Positions 9,274-17,557 of a stretch of 64,000 bases of DNA are shown here, piece by piece. The notes beneath the pieces are model-generated. The model saw nothing but the letters and a program-made list of their open reading frames with translations, searched no databases and was not told the origin of the DNA. The translations under genes were made by a program, and so were the position numbers. Positions within the stretch are counted from its first letter, which is position 1. Every line of letters starts with the position of its first letter. The DNA is from Arthrobacter sp. zg-Y820 (lineage in GTDB: Bacteria > Actinomycetota > Actinomycetes > Actinomycetales > Micrococcaceae), in the NCBI RefSeq assembly GCF_030142155.1, contig NZ_CP126247.1, positions 3,410,001 through 3,474,000 on the forward strand. Direction: 5' to 3'.

Positions 9274-10356
9274 TCAGCGGGTGTCGTGGAGGTCGTCGTC
9301 GTAGTCCTTGCCCGCGTGCTGCTGGCGCAGCTTCCGGCCCTGCTCAATGTCCTCTTCCTCCTGCTCCTGGCGCTTCTCCGACTGGCGGGTGTCGCGCGGA
9401 GGCAGCTGGACGGACTCCTCGGCCTGAATGCCGGCCTGCAGTTCGCGCCCCCGCTCCACCTCGGCGTCAAACTCGGCACCGAACAGCAGGGACAGGTTGG
9501 CCAGCCACAGCCACAGCAGCAGGACGATCACGCCACCAATGGCGCCGTAGGTCGCGTTGTAGTTGCCGAAGTTCGACACGTAGAAGCTGAAGCCGAAGGT
9601 CACGATCCCCAGGACGATCAGGGCAATGAAGCCCCCCATGCTCATCCAGCGGAACTTGGGCTGCTTCACGTTGGGGGTGGCGTAGTAGAGGATCGCGATC
9701 AGCAGCACGGCGAAGATCGCCATGACGGGCCATTTGGCGATGTTCCAGATGATCAGGGCTTCAGGGCCGAGGCCGATCACGTTGCCCAGGGTCTCGGCGA
9801 TGGGGCCGCTGACCACCAGCATCATGAGCAGGGCCGCAACGAGGAGGATCAGCATCAGCGTGACCAGCAGCTGGGTCGGCAGCAGCTTCCAGGCCGGACG
9901 GCCTTCGTCCACCTCGTAGATGCGGTTCATCGATCGGCCGAAGGCCTTCACGTAGCCCGAGGCTGACCACAGCGCACCGGCAATACCGACAATCAGTGCG
10001 AACCCGGCAGCACCGGAGGTCGTCAGCTGGGTGATCGGGTCTTTCAGGACGTCAACGGCGCTGCCCGGGGCGAACTCCTCAAGGAATTCAAGCATCGTGT
10101 TGGTGGTGCTTTCAGCCTGCCCGATCAGGCCCAGAATCGAAACCAGGGCCAGCAGCGCCGGGAACATGGCCAGCACCGTGTAGTAGGTGAGGGCAGCGGC
10201 CAGATCGGTGCACTGGTCCTTGGAGAACTCACGAATCGTTTTGCGGAGGATGTACTTCCAGCTGGGCTTGCTGACCTGAGCCGGGGTGTCCGGCTTGCTC
10301 GCGTGGTCGGGGTCCGGTGCCGTTTGGGCCCGTGCCTCACTGTCCTGCTGCGCCAT
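9274..10356 (-). CDS. YihY/virulence factor BrkB family membrane protein
   Basis: A 360-residue inner membrane protein of unknown function with about six hydrophobic segments between residues 60 and 300. Family motifs are DLAAALTYYTVLAMFPALLALVSILG and NYNATYGAIGGVIVLLLWLWLANLSLLFGAEFDAEVER. The first ~40 residues are hydrophilic, and the C-terminus is strongly charged (a run rich in Glu, Gln and Arg, then DYDDDLHDTR). The start is ATG at 10356, with AGGAGG 5 bases upstream. The extreme 3' end contains a 13-bp tandem duplication (CCTCAGCGGGTGT twice near 9258-9285). It is followed by the terminator at 9178-9213. Confidence 0.92.
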   Translation of the reverse strand: MAQQDSEARAQTAPDPDHASKPDTPAQVSKPSWKYILRKTIREFSKDQCTDLAAALTYYTVLAMFPALLALVSILGLIGQAESTTNTMLEFLEEFAPGSAVDVLKDPITQLTTSGAAGFALIVGIAGALWSASGYVKAFGRSMNRIYEVDEGRPAWKLLPTQLLVTLMLILLVAALLMMLVVSGPIAETLGNVIGLGPEALIIWNIAKWPVMAIFAVLLIAILYYATPNVKQPKFRWMSMGGFIALIVLGIVTFGFSFYVSNFGNYNATYGAIGGVIVLLLWLWLANLSLLFGAEFDAEVERGRELQAGIQAEESVQLPPRDTRQSEKRQEQEEEDIEQGRKLRQQHAGKDYDDDLHDTR

Positions 10357-10459
10357 GACGGCCTCCTGGGTGCGTTGGATTACAGTATTTCATCCTATTC
10401 GTAAGGGGGCTTACCTCCAAAGGTACGCGGAGCCGACCAGCCGCAGCCCGCCCGGCAGG

Positions 10460-10771
10460 TCAGAACTTTTTGTAGTAGTCGGTGAGCAGCGTTTCTTCCT
10501 CCGGGCTGAGGGCACCGTCGGGATCAACAATGGGCGAGTCATCGACTGCCTGCCGGGAGTAGTTGACATAAATGTCGTCCTCATCCCGGCGCGCCCCGGC
10601 CAGCGGGACGAAATGCTGACGGGTTTCAAAAAGGCCGAGGGCAACCGTAATCCATTCCGGCGCACCGGTGGCCCGGTCCAGGTGCACCTGGCCCACCGGC
10701 CCCAGCCGTTCACCGTCCTTGGCCCACACGTTGGAGCCTTGAAGTTCGTGGATTACAAATTCGTCTGCCAT
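10460..10771 (-). CDS. PRC-barrel domain protein
   Basis: A 103-residue soluble protein with a PRC-barrel fold (WAKDGERLGPVGQVHLDRATGAPEWITVALGLF). PRC barrels mediate protein or RNA contacts, and in actinobacteria stand-alone copies are often stress-induced. The C-terminal SPEEETLLTDYYKKF closely resembles SPEEEVTLYRYYGF in the longer PRC/DUF2382 protein at 48188-49081, so the two are paralogs. The start is ATG at 10771, with AGGGG 9 bases upstream; the extension to 10837 has no such site. The 152 bp to the next gene upstream hold nothing recognisable. Confidence 0.88.
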   Translation of the reverse strand: MADEFVIHELQGSNVWAKDGERLGPVGQVHLDRATGAPEWITVALGLFETRQHFVPLAGARRDEDDIYVNYSRQAVDDSPIVDPDGALSPEEETLLTDYYKKF

Positions 10772-10923
10772 CGCCGTACCCCTGTCGCTGAGTGTTCCGT
10801 GGTGAGCATTCCGTGTCCGGCAATCCGCGGCGGGCAATCCCCAATGTTCCGCGGGCCTGCTGCCAGCCAGCCAGAAAGGGATCCGCCTGTCAACGGCGGA
10901 GGAAGAAAACGACGGCGCCCGGG

Positions 10924-12138
10924 TTAGTCCTCGGCGGACTTTTCCTCTCTTTCGTCGAAGACCTGCTTGCCCGGACCGGCAAAGGAATGCCTGCGGTCAA
11001 CGGCTGTCATGGAGCCGGTGAAGAACTGGGAGGTGCTCGTGTCTTCCGGGCTTCCGCCGGTCCCGGACCGCGGGCTGCTGTGCACTTCCGGAGACTTGGC
11101 GTGCACTTCCTCCCAGCGCTGGCGCGGCAGGGCGCCGGGGTGCCATTCCTGCAGGTAGGTCACCATCGCTTCCCGGACCAGGCAGCGCAGGTCAAAAAGC
11201 GCCCCGCTGTCAGCGGCGCTGACCAGGATGCGCACGCGCACCAGGCTGTTCACCGCATCCGTAATCTGCAGCACGCCGGTGCGTCCGTCCCACAGCTCGG
11301 TTCCGGCGAGGACTTCCTTCAGATGGGAGCGCAGATCCCCCACCGGCGCGCGCCAGTCCAGGTCCAGCTCCACAGTGCCCAGGATGTCGGACTGCTTGCG
11401 GGTCCAGTTTTCAAACGGGGTGGTCGTGAAGTAGGTCGAGGGCAGGATCAGGCGCCGGTCATCCCACAGGTGCACCACCACGTACGTCATGGTGATCTCC
11501 TCGATGGTTCCCCACTGGGTTTCCACGACAACGACGTCGTCCACCCGGATGGCGTCGGTGAAGGCCAGCTGCATGCCGGCAAACACGTTGGTCAGGGTGC
11601 TCTGCACGGCGAGACCGGCGACGATGGAGATCAGACCGGCCGAGGCGAGGATACCGGCGCCAAGTGCCCGCACTTCGGGGATGGTCAGCAGGACGCAGGC
11701 CACGGCGATGGTGACGATGACTGCCACGCCCACGCGGCGGCCCAGCATGACCTGGGTCTTCAGCCGGCGCATCCGGCGGTTGTCCTTGCTGTCCGTGGTG
11801 TACCGGCTGAGGAGCATCACCTCGATGATGAGCAGGACAACCACCGCCAGCCAGGCCAGCGAGGCGATCAGCCCCAGGGTCAGCACGTAGCTGACCGGTG
11901 CGAACCAGTCGGTGCCGGCGGCGGTGGCCGCCAGGCCGATCCGGACTCCGATCAGCGACAGCACCAGCCGCAGCGGATTGCGCGACAGGGCACTCACTTC
12001 CCGGATCCGCGGCACCCGCTTGAAGATCTTGGCAGCGGATTCACGCATTATCCGGGCAAGCAGCAATGCTGCTCCCACGGCGAGCAGGACGGCGAATACA
12101 GGTTCGAGGCCGGAGGCAATACTAAGCAGGTCTTGCAT
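10924..12138 (-). CDS. MscS-family mechanosensitive channel
   Basis: A 404-residue small-conductance mechanosensitive channel homolog for osmotic-downshock protection. It has an N-terminal hydrophobic segment, more membrane segments around residues 50-200, then the pore-lining/TM3 region (GAGILASAGLISIVAGLAVQSTLTNVFAGMQLAFTDAIRVDDVVVV) and the cytosolic beta domain (WGTIEEITMTYVVVHLWDDRRLILPSTYFTTTPFENWTR). The C-terminal ~70 residues are hydrophilic and probably disordered. The start is ATG at 12138. It sits downstream of the siderophore-binding-protein gene but is separated from it by a terminator. Confidence 0.93.
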   Translation of the reverse strand: MQDLLSIASGLEPVFAVLLAVGAALLLARIMRESAAKIFKRVPRIREVSALSRNPLRLVLSLIGVRIGLAATAAGTDWFAPVSYVLTLGLIASLAWLAVVVLLIIEVMLLSRYTTDSKDNRRMRRLKTQVMLGRRVGVAVIVTIAVACVLLTIPEVRALGAGILASAGLISIVAGLAVQSTLTNVFAGMQLAFTDAIRVDDVVVVETQWGTIEEITMTYVVVHLWDDRRLILPSTYFTTTPFENWTRKQSDILGTVELDLDWRAPVGDLRSHLKEVLAGTELWDGRTGVLQITDAVNSLVRVRILVSAADSGALFDLRCLVREAMVTYLQEWHPGALPRQRWEEVHAKSPEVHSSPRSGTGGSPEDTSTSQFFTGSMTAVDRRHSFAGPGKQVFDEREEKSAED

Positions 12139-12233
12139 CCTTTGATCGTGTCAGCTGCCCGGGGGGTCCTGTCCAATCGGGGTTTTGTCCAATCGGCCCA
12201 ACACACGAACCGGGAAACCCCACGGGCAAACGA

Positions 12234-12264
12234 AAGAACACCCCGGGTTACCCGGGGTGTTCTT
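12234..12264 (-). terminator. Intrinsic terminator of the siderophore-binding lipoprotein gene
   Basis: A 14-bp perfect stem (AAGAACACCCCGGG with CCCGGGGTGTTCTT) and a 3-base loop. On the minus strand it is followed by a T-rich stretch. It lies 11 bp past the stop of the binding-protein gene. Confidence 0.9.
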
Positions 12265-12275
12265 AGGTGCGGAGA

Positions 12276-13328
12276 CTACTTGGCGGCGTCGGCCGCTGCG
12301 GCTGCCTCGGCGATCATCGGCACCACGTTGTCCAGGGCATAGGGAATGCTGAGCACGTTGATGGCGGAGACGGAGAAGACACGTTCGGCATCGGAGTCAG
12401 CGACCAGGCCGCCGTTCTTGACCGCGGGGATCTGGCCGAGCAGCGGGTCAGCGGCCAGGGAATCAGCGGCTGCGTCGTCGGCTACCCAGGTGACGAAGAC
12501 GTCGGAGTCCAGCTGGTTGGCGTCTTCATCGGCCCACGGGAAGTAGAACTCGCCGGCCGGTGCATTTTCGTCCACGACCGGGGCTTGGACCATGCCCAGT
12601 TCAGTGAGGAACTTGGGCCGGTTATCCAGCGAGGTGTAGATGGACGAGGCACCCTTGGCCAGGTTGCCGTAAATGAAGGTCTTGCCTTCCAGCTCGGGAT
12701 GCTCGGCAGCGGCATCCTTGATGGACTGCTCGGTGTCGGCGACCAGCTGGTCCGCTTCGTCAGCCAGGCCCAGGGCTGCGCCGGTCATCGTGGCGGTTTC
12801 CTGCCAGGAAGTGCCCCATTCAGCTTCGGGGTAGGCCACAACGGGGGCAATCTTGGAAAGCTTGTCGTAGTCCTCCTGCGCCAAGCCGGAGTACGCGGCC
12901 AGGATGACGTCGGGGTTGGTTGCCGCGATGTCGTCAAATGCGATGCCGTCAGTCTCGGAGTACTGGACCGGAGCGTTCTCGGACCCCAGCGGGGCACCCA
13001 GCTCTTCCAGCGCTTCGTCGATCCACGGCGTGGTTCCCTGCTCGTTTCCGCCGTAATCGATGGCCGGCATGCCCACTGGAACGACGCCGAGGGCAAGTGC
13101 GGTCTCCGCGTTGGCCCAGGCGACGGTGGCAACGCGCTCGGGAGCCTCCTCGATGGTTGTTTCACCGAAGACATGCTCGATGGTGACCGGGAACGAATCT
13201 GCAGCCGCAGGGGCGGAAGTGCCGCTGCCCGCCCCATCCCCTCCGGCGGAACCGGTGGAGCAGGCGGAAAGGGACAAAACGGCAACGGCGGCAACGGCCG
13301 CAGCGCGGCGCATCCGGGACAGGGCCAT
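12276..13328 (-). CDS. Iron-siderophore ABC transporter substrate-binding lipoprotein
   Basis: A 350-residue extracytoplasmic binding protein of the FepB/FhuD type. It has a basic start, a hydrophobic core and the lipobox LSAC with Cys23, so it should be lipid-anchored on the outer face of the membrane. The two-lobed periplasmic-binding fold is indicated by RVATVAWANAETALALGVVPVGM and NPDVILAAYSGLAQEDYDKLSKIAPVVAYP. It probably delivers ferric siderophore to the permeases encoded at 2114-4320, 8 kb away. The start is ATG at 13328. An iron box lies 66 bp upstream, and a strong terminator makes it monocistronic. Confidence 0.94.
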   Translation of the reverse strand: MALSRMRRAAAVAAVAVLSLSACSTGSAGGDGAGSGTSAPAAADSFPVTIEHVFGETTIEEAPERVATVAWANAETALALGVVPVGMPAIDYGGNEQGTTPWIDEALEELGAPLGSENAPVQYSETDGIAFDDIAATNPDVILAAYSGLAQEDYDKLSKIAPVVAYPEAEWGTSWQETATMTGAALGLADEADQLVADTEQSIKDAAAEHPELEGKTFIYGNLAKGASSIYTSLDNRPKFLTELGMVQAPVVDENAPAGEFYFPWADEDANQLDSDVFVTWVADDAAADSLAADPLLGQIPAVKNGGLVADSDAERVFSVSAINVLSIPYALDNVVPMIAEAAAAADAAK

Positions 13329-13393
13329 GGGGGCTCCTCGACTAAGGGAAAGTAGTTGTATTCAGACTGACCAGCGCCCGGCATGAACCGGAC

Positions 13394-13412
13394 AAAAGTA
13401 AGGCTAACCTAT
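13394..13412 (-). promoter_or_regulatory. Second DtxR/IdeR-type iron box
   Basis: AAAAGTAAGGCTAACCTAT matches 14 of 19 consensus positions and shares the core AAGTAAGGCTAACCTA with the box at 4350-4368. It lies upstream of the siderophore-binding lipoprotein, consistent with co-regulation of the two loci. Confidence 0.75.
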
Positions 13413-13507
13413 CCTCAGGGTAATTACGCAACGTATGTCTTGCGTAATCAGTGCACCTGCCTGCTGCCGGGGCAGCTCGGGCCAGTCCGGGCCAGTCGGG
13501 CGGGGCA

Positions 13508-13846
13508 CTACTCCGGTGCTTCGCCGGGGTGGAGGTAGACCTCGCCGTCGCGGACCTCGACCCGATGCGTCTTGGCATTCACCAGCGCCGGAAGGCAGAG
13601 CGCCTCCCCGGTCCGCAGGCAGAATCTGGCCGAGTGTATTGGGCACTCCACCTCAGTGTCCTCGATCCACCCCTCCGACAGGGATGCTTCCTCGTGGGTG
13701 CAGGTGTCGTTCAGGGCATAGAAGCTCCCGTTGTCACTGTGGAAGACCGCGATATCGTCAGCGGTGCCCGCCACTTCGGCATCGACCTTCACCGCTGTTC
13801 CTTCGTCGATTTCATCCACGGTGGCGATCCGAATGCCTTCACTCAT
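13508..13846 (-). CDS. Rieske-type [2Fe-2S] ferredoxin (oxygenase ferredoxin component-like)
   Basis: A 112-residue soluble Rieske protein. The cluster ligands are Cys49-x-His51 and Cys68-x-x-His71 (CTHEEA and CPIHSARF). Its size and motifs match the small ferredoxins that serve ring-hydroxylating dioxygenases or stand as NirD-like subunits. No oxygenase or reductase lies beside it, so its partner is unknown. The start is ATG at 13846, with GAGGG about 7 bases upstream. It lies 86 bp downstream of the MarR gene on the same strand, perhaps in one transcript. Confidence 0.9.
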   Translation of the reverse strand: MSEGIRIATVDEIDEGTAVKVDAEVAGTADDIAVFHSDNGSFYALNDTCTHEEASLSEGWIEDTEVECPIHSARFCLRTGEALCLPALVNAKTHRVEVRDGEVYLHPGEAPE

Positions 13847-13932
13847 CTTTTACCCTCTTCCGGCCCGGGGCCGTGACGTTCCTACTCGATCACTCATCAC
13901 GTTACCCCTGCCGGACCTGCGGCTCCATGCGC

Positions 13933-14367
13933 CTAGAGCGACGCGGAGGCTCCCGTCCGGTCCACTTCCAGCTCCCGGATCAGACTGATGAGTTCCCGGC
14001 GAAGTTCGGGGTGGATATCGGCGCTGAACCCCGCCCGCTCAATGTCGTCAGCCCGCATCAGCATCCGGCGCCCATAGTCGGAGATGTCCACCACGCGCTT
14101 GGCTGCACCCTGCACGTGGGGCAGCTCGCGCACGAGCCCCTGGCGCGACATCGTCGCCAGCGAGGTTCCGAGCGTCTGTGCCGTAACTCTCAGCCGCCGC
14201 GCCAGCTCCGCGCGTTTCATCGGTCCGTCCGCGACCAGCACCCGCAGCACGGTGACCCGCTCCTGCGTCAGACCCACATCGCGCAGCCGGTTATCGACCT
14301 CGCGACGCACCAGCCGGGCTGCCGTGGACAACAATCGGACGGCTTCCCAGTCCCCCTCGTTCTGCAT
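13933..14367 (-). CDS. MarR-family transcriptional regulator
   Basis: A 144-residue winged-helix regulator. The recognition region is PMKRAELARRLRVTAQTLGTSLATMSRQGLVRELPHVQGAAKR (roughly residues 50-92), with the wing following. Helical N- and C-terminal parts would form the dimer. MarR proteins usually bind a palindrome near their own promoter and respond to small ligands. A long palindrome at 14418-14445 lies 50 bp upstream, between this gene and the divergent acyl-CoA dehydrogenase run, and is the obvious target. The start ATG at 14367 is preceded by AGGGAAGCAGGCAG. Confidence 0.9.
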   Translation of the reverse strand: MQNEGDWEAVRLLSTAARLVRREVDNRLRDVGLTQERVTVLRVLVADGPMKRAELARRLRVTAQTLGTSLATMSRQGLVRELPHVQGAAKRVVDISDYGRRMLMRADDIERAGFSADIHPELRRELISLIRELEVDRTGASASL

Positions 14368-14417
14368 CTGCCTGCTTCCCTGTATACGTGTCCCGTAGAC
14401 GTTTTCCAGTTGGCGTC

Positions 14418-14445
14418 ATTACTTCCAGCGAGCGCCGGAAGTAAT
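14418..14445. promoter_or_regulatory. 28-bp palindromic operator candidate
   Basis: Arms ATTACTTCC (14418-14426) and GGAAGTAAT (14437-14445) are perfect inverted repeats around a 10-base centre that is itself nearly symmetric. It lies in the divergent space between marR and the 14633 gene, so it is a likely MarR-type binding site (inference). Confidence 0.7.
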
Positions 14446-14632
14446 CAGTGTGCTTACTATTCCAACGCTACCGAGGGGGCACTTGTCAAGAATTGTGCCC
14501 TCGCTCAAAAACATGGAAGGCCAGGTTCCCGGGCAACCGGACACCTCTTTCAGCCCGCGCCCTCCGGGCGTACGCTGAGGCGGCACAGCCAACGGAGGCT
14601 GCCTGGTGCAGCCCGGACCGAGGGGAACTGCC

Positions 14633-16606
14633 ATGAGCACAAGGAACCTGCAGGATGCCCGGAGCAGCAACGACGACGGCGTTCGGAATATCAAGGAACG
14701 GGTGGTCACCGCCCAGGATGCCCGCGCACTGGCCGAGGACTCCCGCATCGCCGAGGACCGGCGGCCAAGCTTCGCCAAGGGCATTTACATGGGCAGCTAC
14801 AACCTGGACCTGATTCGGCCCCAAGCCGCTGATCCCGAGGCAGCAATCCGGGAACGCGATTTCCTGGACCGGCTGGCCGCTTTCTGCGCCACCCTGGACG
14901 GCCAGCTGATTGAACGCACCGGAGTGATTCCGGACGAGTACCTGCGGGGCCTGACCGAACTGGGAGTTTTCGGAATGAAGATTCCCCGGCAGTATTCCGG
15001 CCTGGGCCTGTCCCTGCTCGCCTACGGCCGCGGCCTGATGCTCCTCGGATCGGTGCACCCCAGTTTGGGCGCGCTGGTGTCCGCCCACCTCTCGATCGGC
15101 GTGCCCGAACCCGTCAAGGTCTTCGGCACCGAGGAGCAGAAGGAGGAGTACCTCCCCCGCTGCGCAACCGGGGCCATCTCAGCGTTCCTGCTGACCGAAC
15201 CCGACGTCGGATCCGACCCGGCGCGGATGCGCGCCACCGCCGTCCCGTCGGAGGACGGCAGCGAGTATGTGCTGGACGGGGTAAAGCTCTGGACCACCAA
15301 CGGAGTGATCGCCGAACTGGTGGTCGTCATGGCGGCGGTGCCGACCCACGGAACGGAAAAGGGCGGCATCAGTGCCTTCGTTGTGGAAATGGACACTCCC
15401 GGGATCACTGTGGAGAACCGCAACAATTTCATGGGCCTGCGCGGCATCGAGAATGGCGTCACCAGGCTCCGCGGGGTGCGCGTGCCAGCGGCCAACCGGC
15501 TGGGCAGGGAAGGGCAGGGCCTGAAAATCGCCCTCACCACCCTGAACACCGGGCGCCTGTCCATCCCCGCCCTGTGCGCCTCCTCCGCCAAATGGTCAGT
15601 GAAAATCGCCCGCGGCTGGACGGGCACCCGCGAGCAGTGGGGACAGCCCATCGGCCGGCACGAGGCGGTGGCCAAAAAGGTGGCGTTCATCGCCGCCACT
15701 GCCTTCGCCGTGGAAAGCGTGTTTGAACTGTCTGCCTCCATGGCCGACGCCGGCACCAAGGACATCCGGATCGAAGCGGCACTCGCCAAGCTCTGGGCCT
15801 CCGAGATGGCCTACCGGGTCGCTGACGAACTCGTTCAGATCCGCGGCGGCAGGGGTTTTGAAACAGCGGCGTCCCTGGCTGCACGGGGGGAACGGGCGGT
15901 GGCCGCCGAACAGCAGCTGCGGGACCTGCGGATCAACCGGGTCTTTGAAGGCAGCACGGAGATCATGCATCTGCTGATCGCCCGTGATGCCGTTGATGCC
16001 CATCTCAAGGCCGCCGGCGACCTGGCGGTGGCGGACTCCCCGCTGGGAAACAAGGCCAGGGCAGCAGTGAAGGCCAGCGGTTTTTACGGCCGCTGGCTGC
16101 CCACACTGGCGGCCGGGCGCGGTTCCGTGCCCACCGCCTACGCGGAGTTTGGCCCCCTTTCCGGACATCTGCGGTACGCCGACCGCGCCTCCCGGCGGCT
16201 CGCCCGGTCCACCTTTTACGGCATGGCACGGTGGCAGGCCGGGCTGGAGCACCATCAGGTGTTCCTCGGCCGGATTGTGGACATCGGCGCTGAGCTGTTC
16301 GCCATGTCGGCAGTGTGCATGCGGGCCGAGACGATGCGCGGGAAGAATCCGGCGGAGGGTGCCGAAGCGTATGAGCTGGCCGGGGCCTTTTGCGCCCAGT
16401 CCCGCGCGCGGATTGACGCGCTCTTTGACGACCTGTGGCGCAACTCAGATGCCGAGGACCGCCGGCTCGCCAAGGGGGTGCTGTCCGGGCGGTACACCTG
16501 GCTGGAGGAGGGCGTGCTGGACCAGTCCGAGGGAACCGGCCCCTGGATCGCGGAAGGGGCAAACGGCCCGGAGGCCCGGGGAAACCTGCACCGCCGGTAC
16601 CGGTGA
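14633..16606 (+). CDS. Large (VLCAD-like) acyl-CoA dehydrogenase
   Basis: A 657-residue flavoenzyme for the first step of beta-oxidation. It has the three acyl-CoA dehydrogenase domains plus a C-terminal extension of ~170 residues, as in very-long-chain enzymes. Motifs are LTEPDVGSDPARM (FAD/substrate), LDGVKLWTTNG, and the catalytic-glutamate region INRVFEGSTEI. The N-terminal ~60 residues are hydrophilic. The start is ATG at 14633, with GAGGGG 7 bases upstream; a GTG at 14606 is less likely. It heads a plus-strand run of catabolic genes, though a separate palindrome and leader of ~150 bp precede the next gene. Confidence 0.93.
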   Translation: MSTRNLQDARSSNDDGVRNIKERVVTAQDARALAEDSRIAEDRRPSFAKGIYMGSYNLDLIRPQAADPEAAIRERDFLDRLAAFCATLDGQLIERTGVIPDEYLRGLTELGVFGMKIPRQYSGLGLSLLAYGRGLMLLGSVHPSLGALVSAHLSIGVPEPVKVFGTEEQKEEYLPRCATGAISAFLLTEPDVGSDPARMRATAVPSEDGSEYVLDGVKLWTTNGVIAELVVVMAAVPTHGTEKGGISAFVVEMDTPGITVENRNNFMGLRGIENGVTRLRGVRVPAANRLGREGQGLKIALTTLNTGRLSIPALCASSAKWSVKIARGWTGTREQWGQPIGRHEAVAKKVAFIAATAFAVESVFELSASMADAGTKDIRIEAALAKLWASEMAYRVADELVQIRGGRGFETAASLAARGERAVAAEQQLRDLRINRVFEGSTEIMHLLIARDAVDAHLKAAGDLAVADSPLGNKARAAVKASGFYGRWLPTLAAGRGSVPTAYAEFGPLSGHLRYADRASRRLARSTFYGMARWQAGLEHHQVFLGRIVDIGAELFAMSAVCMRAETMRGKNPAEGAEAYELAGAFCAQSRARIDALFDDLWRNSDAEDRRLAKGVLSGRYTWLEEGVLDQSEGTGPWIAEGANGPEARGNLHRRYR

Positions 16607-16696
16607 CGGCTGCCCTCCCGCTGCCTGGCAGGCGGTGACGTGGCCCTTGACACACTATTCGCGCTACAGCAGACTTAGCCCTGACCGCGCATCATA

Positions 16697-16712
16697 CCAA
16701 GCGGTTGCTTGG
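16697..16712. promoter_or_regulatory. Perfect palindrome upstream of the SDR/ACAD/kinase operon
   Basis: CCAAGC-GGTT-GCTTGG is a perfect inverted repeat 48 bp upstream of the SDR start. CCAAGC/GCTTGG arms are typical of TetR-type operators in front of actinobacterial acyl-CoA dehydrogenase operons. No TetR gene is adjacent. It suggests that the three genes 16760-19933 have their own promoter. Confidence 0.65.
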
Positions 16713-16759
16713 GAGTGGTGCCCTTTCGGCGGCCCGGTCCCGGCAATCAGAGGAGTCCC

Positions 16760-17539
16760 ATGCAGGAGTACAGCGAGTCCCGGCGACTGGAGGGGAAAAC
16801 GGCCATCGTCACCGGTGCCAGCCGGGGCATTGGCCTTGCCGTGGCCCGGCGGCTGGCCGCCGAGGGTGCCCGGGTCTGCATCACGGCCAGGAAACCCGGG
16901 CCCCTCGAGGAGGCAGCGGCGTCGTTCCCGGAGGGATCGGTCCTGGCGATTGCCGGCAAGTCGGACGACGCGGAACACCGCGCCGAGGTGCTGGACACCG
17001 TGGCGGGGGCATTCGGCCGGCTGGACATCCTGGTGAACAACGCCGGCATCAATCCTGTGTACGGTCCGCTGATGGAGCTGGAGCCGGAGGCCGCCCGCAA
17101 AATCATCGAGGTGAACCTCTACGGCACGCTCGGCTGGGTACAGGCCGCCTTTCACCATCCGAAGCTGGACTTCGCCGAACGGGGCGGATCGGTCATCAAC
17201 CTGTCCTCGGTCAGCGCGCAGACCCCCTCCCCCGGCATCAGCTTCTACGGAGTCAGCAAGGCCGCCATTGAGCAGCTCACCAGATCGCTGGCGGTTGAGC
17301 TGGGGCCGGCCATCCGCGTCAATGCCCTGGCTCCCGCCGTCGTCAAGACGGCCTTTGCCCGCGCGCTGTACGAGGGCAGGGAAGAACAGGTAGCCGCTGC
17401 TTATCCCCTCGGCCGGCTGGGCACGCCTGAGGACGTGGCTGCCGCCGCGGCCTTCCTGGCGTCGGACGACGCCGCCTGGATCACCGGCCAGATCCTGAAC
17501 CTCGACGGCGGCCTGCTGGCCGCCGGCGGCAATGCCTAA
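16760..17539 (+). CDS. SDR-family oxidoreductase
   Basis: A 259-residue classical short-chain dehydrogenase, FabG-like. It has the cofactor motif TGASRGIG near residue 20, NNAG in the middle, catalytic Ser in INLSSVSAQ, and Tyr/Lys in FYGVSKAAIEQ. The C-terminus has GQILNLDGGLLA. It probably oxidises a hydroxyacyl or hydroxy-acid intermediate for the neighbouring dehydrogenases (inference). The start is ATG at 16760, with AGAGGAG 4 bases upstream; the frame is open to 16709, but that lies inside the palindrome. The next gene follows after 18 bp. Confidence 0.92.
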   Translation: MQEYSESRRLEGKTAIVTGASRGIGLAVARRLAAEGARVCITARKPGPLEEAAASFPEGSVLAIAGKSDDAEHRAEVLDTVAGAFGRLDILVNNAGINPVYGPLMELEPEAARKIIEVNLYGTLGWVQAAFHHPKLDFAERGGSVINLSSVSAQTPSPGISFYGVSKAAIEQLTRSLAVELGPAIRVNALAPAVVKTAFARALYEGREEQVAAAYPLGRLGTPEDVAAAAAFLASDDAAWITGQILNLDGGLLAAGGNA

Positions 17540-17557
17540 GCTGCTAAGGACATCCCC

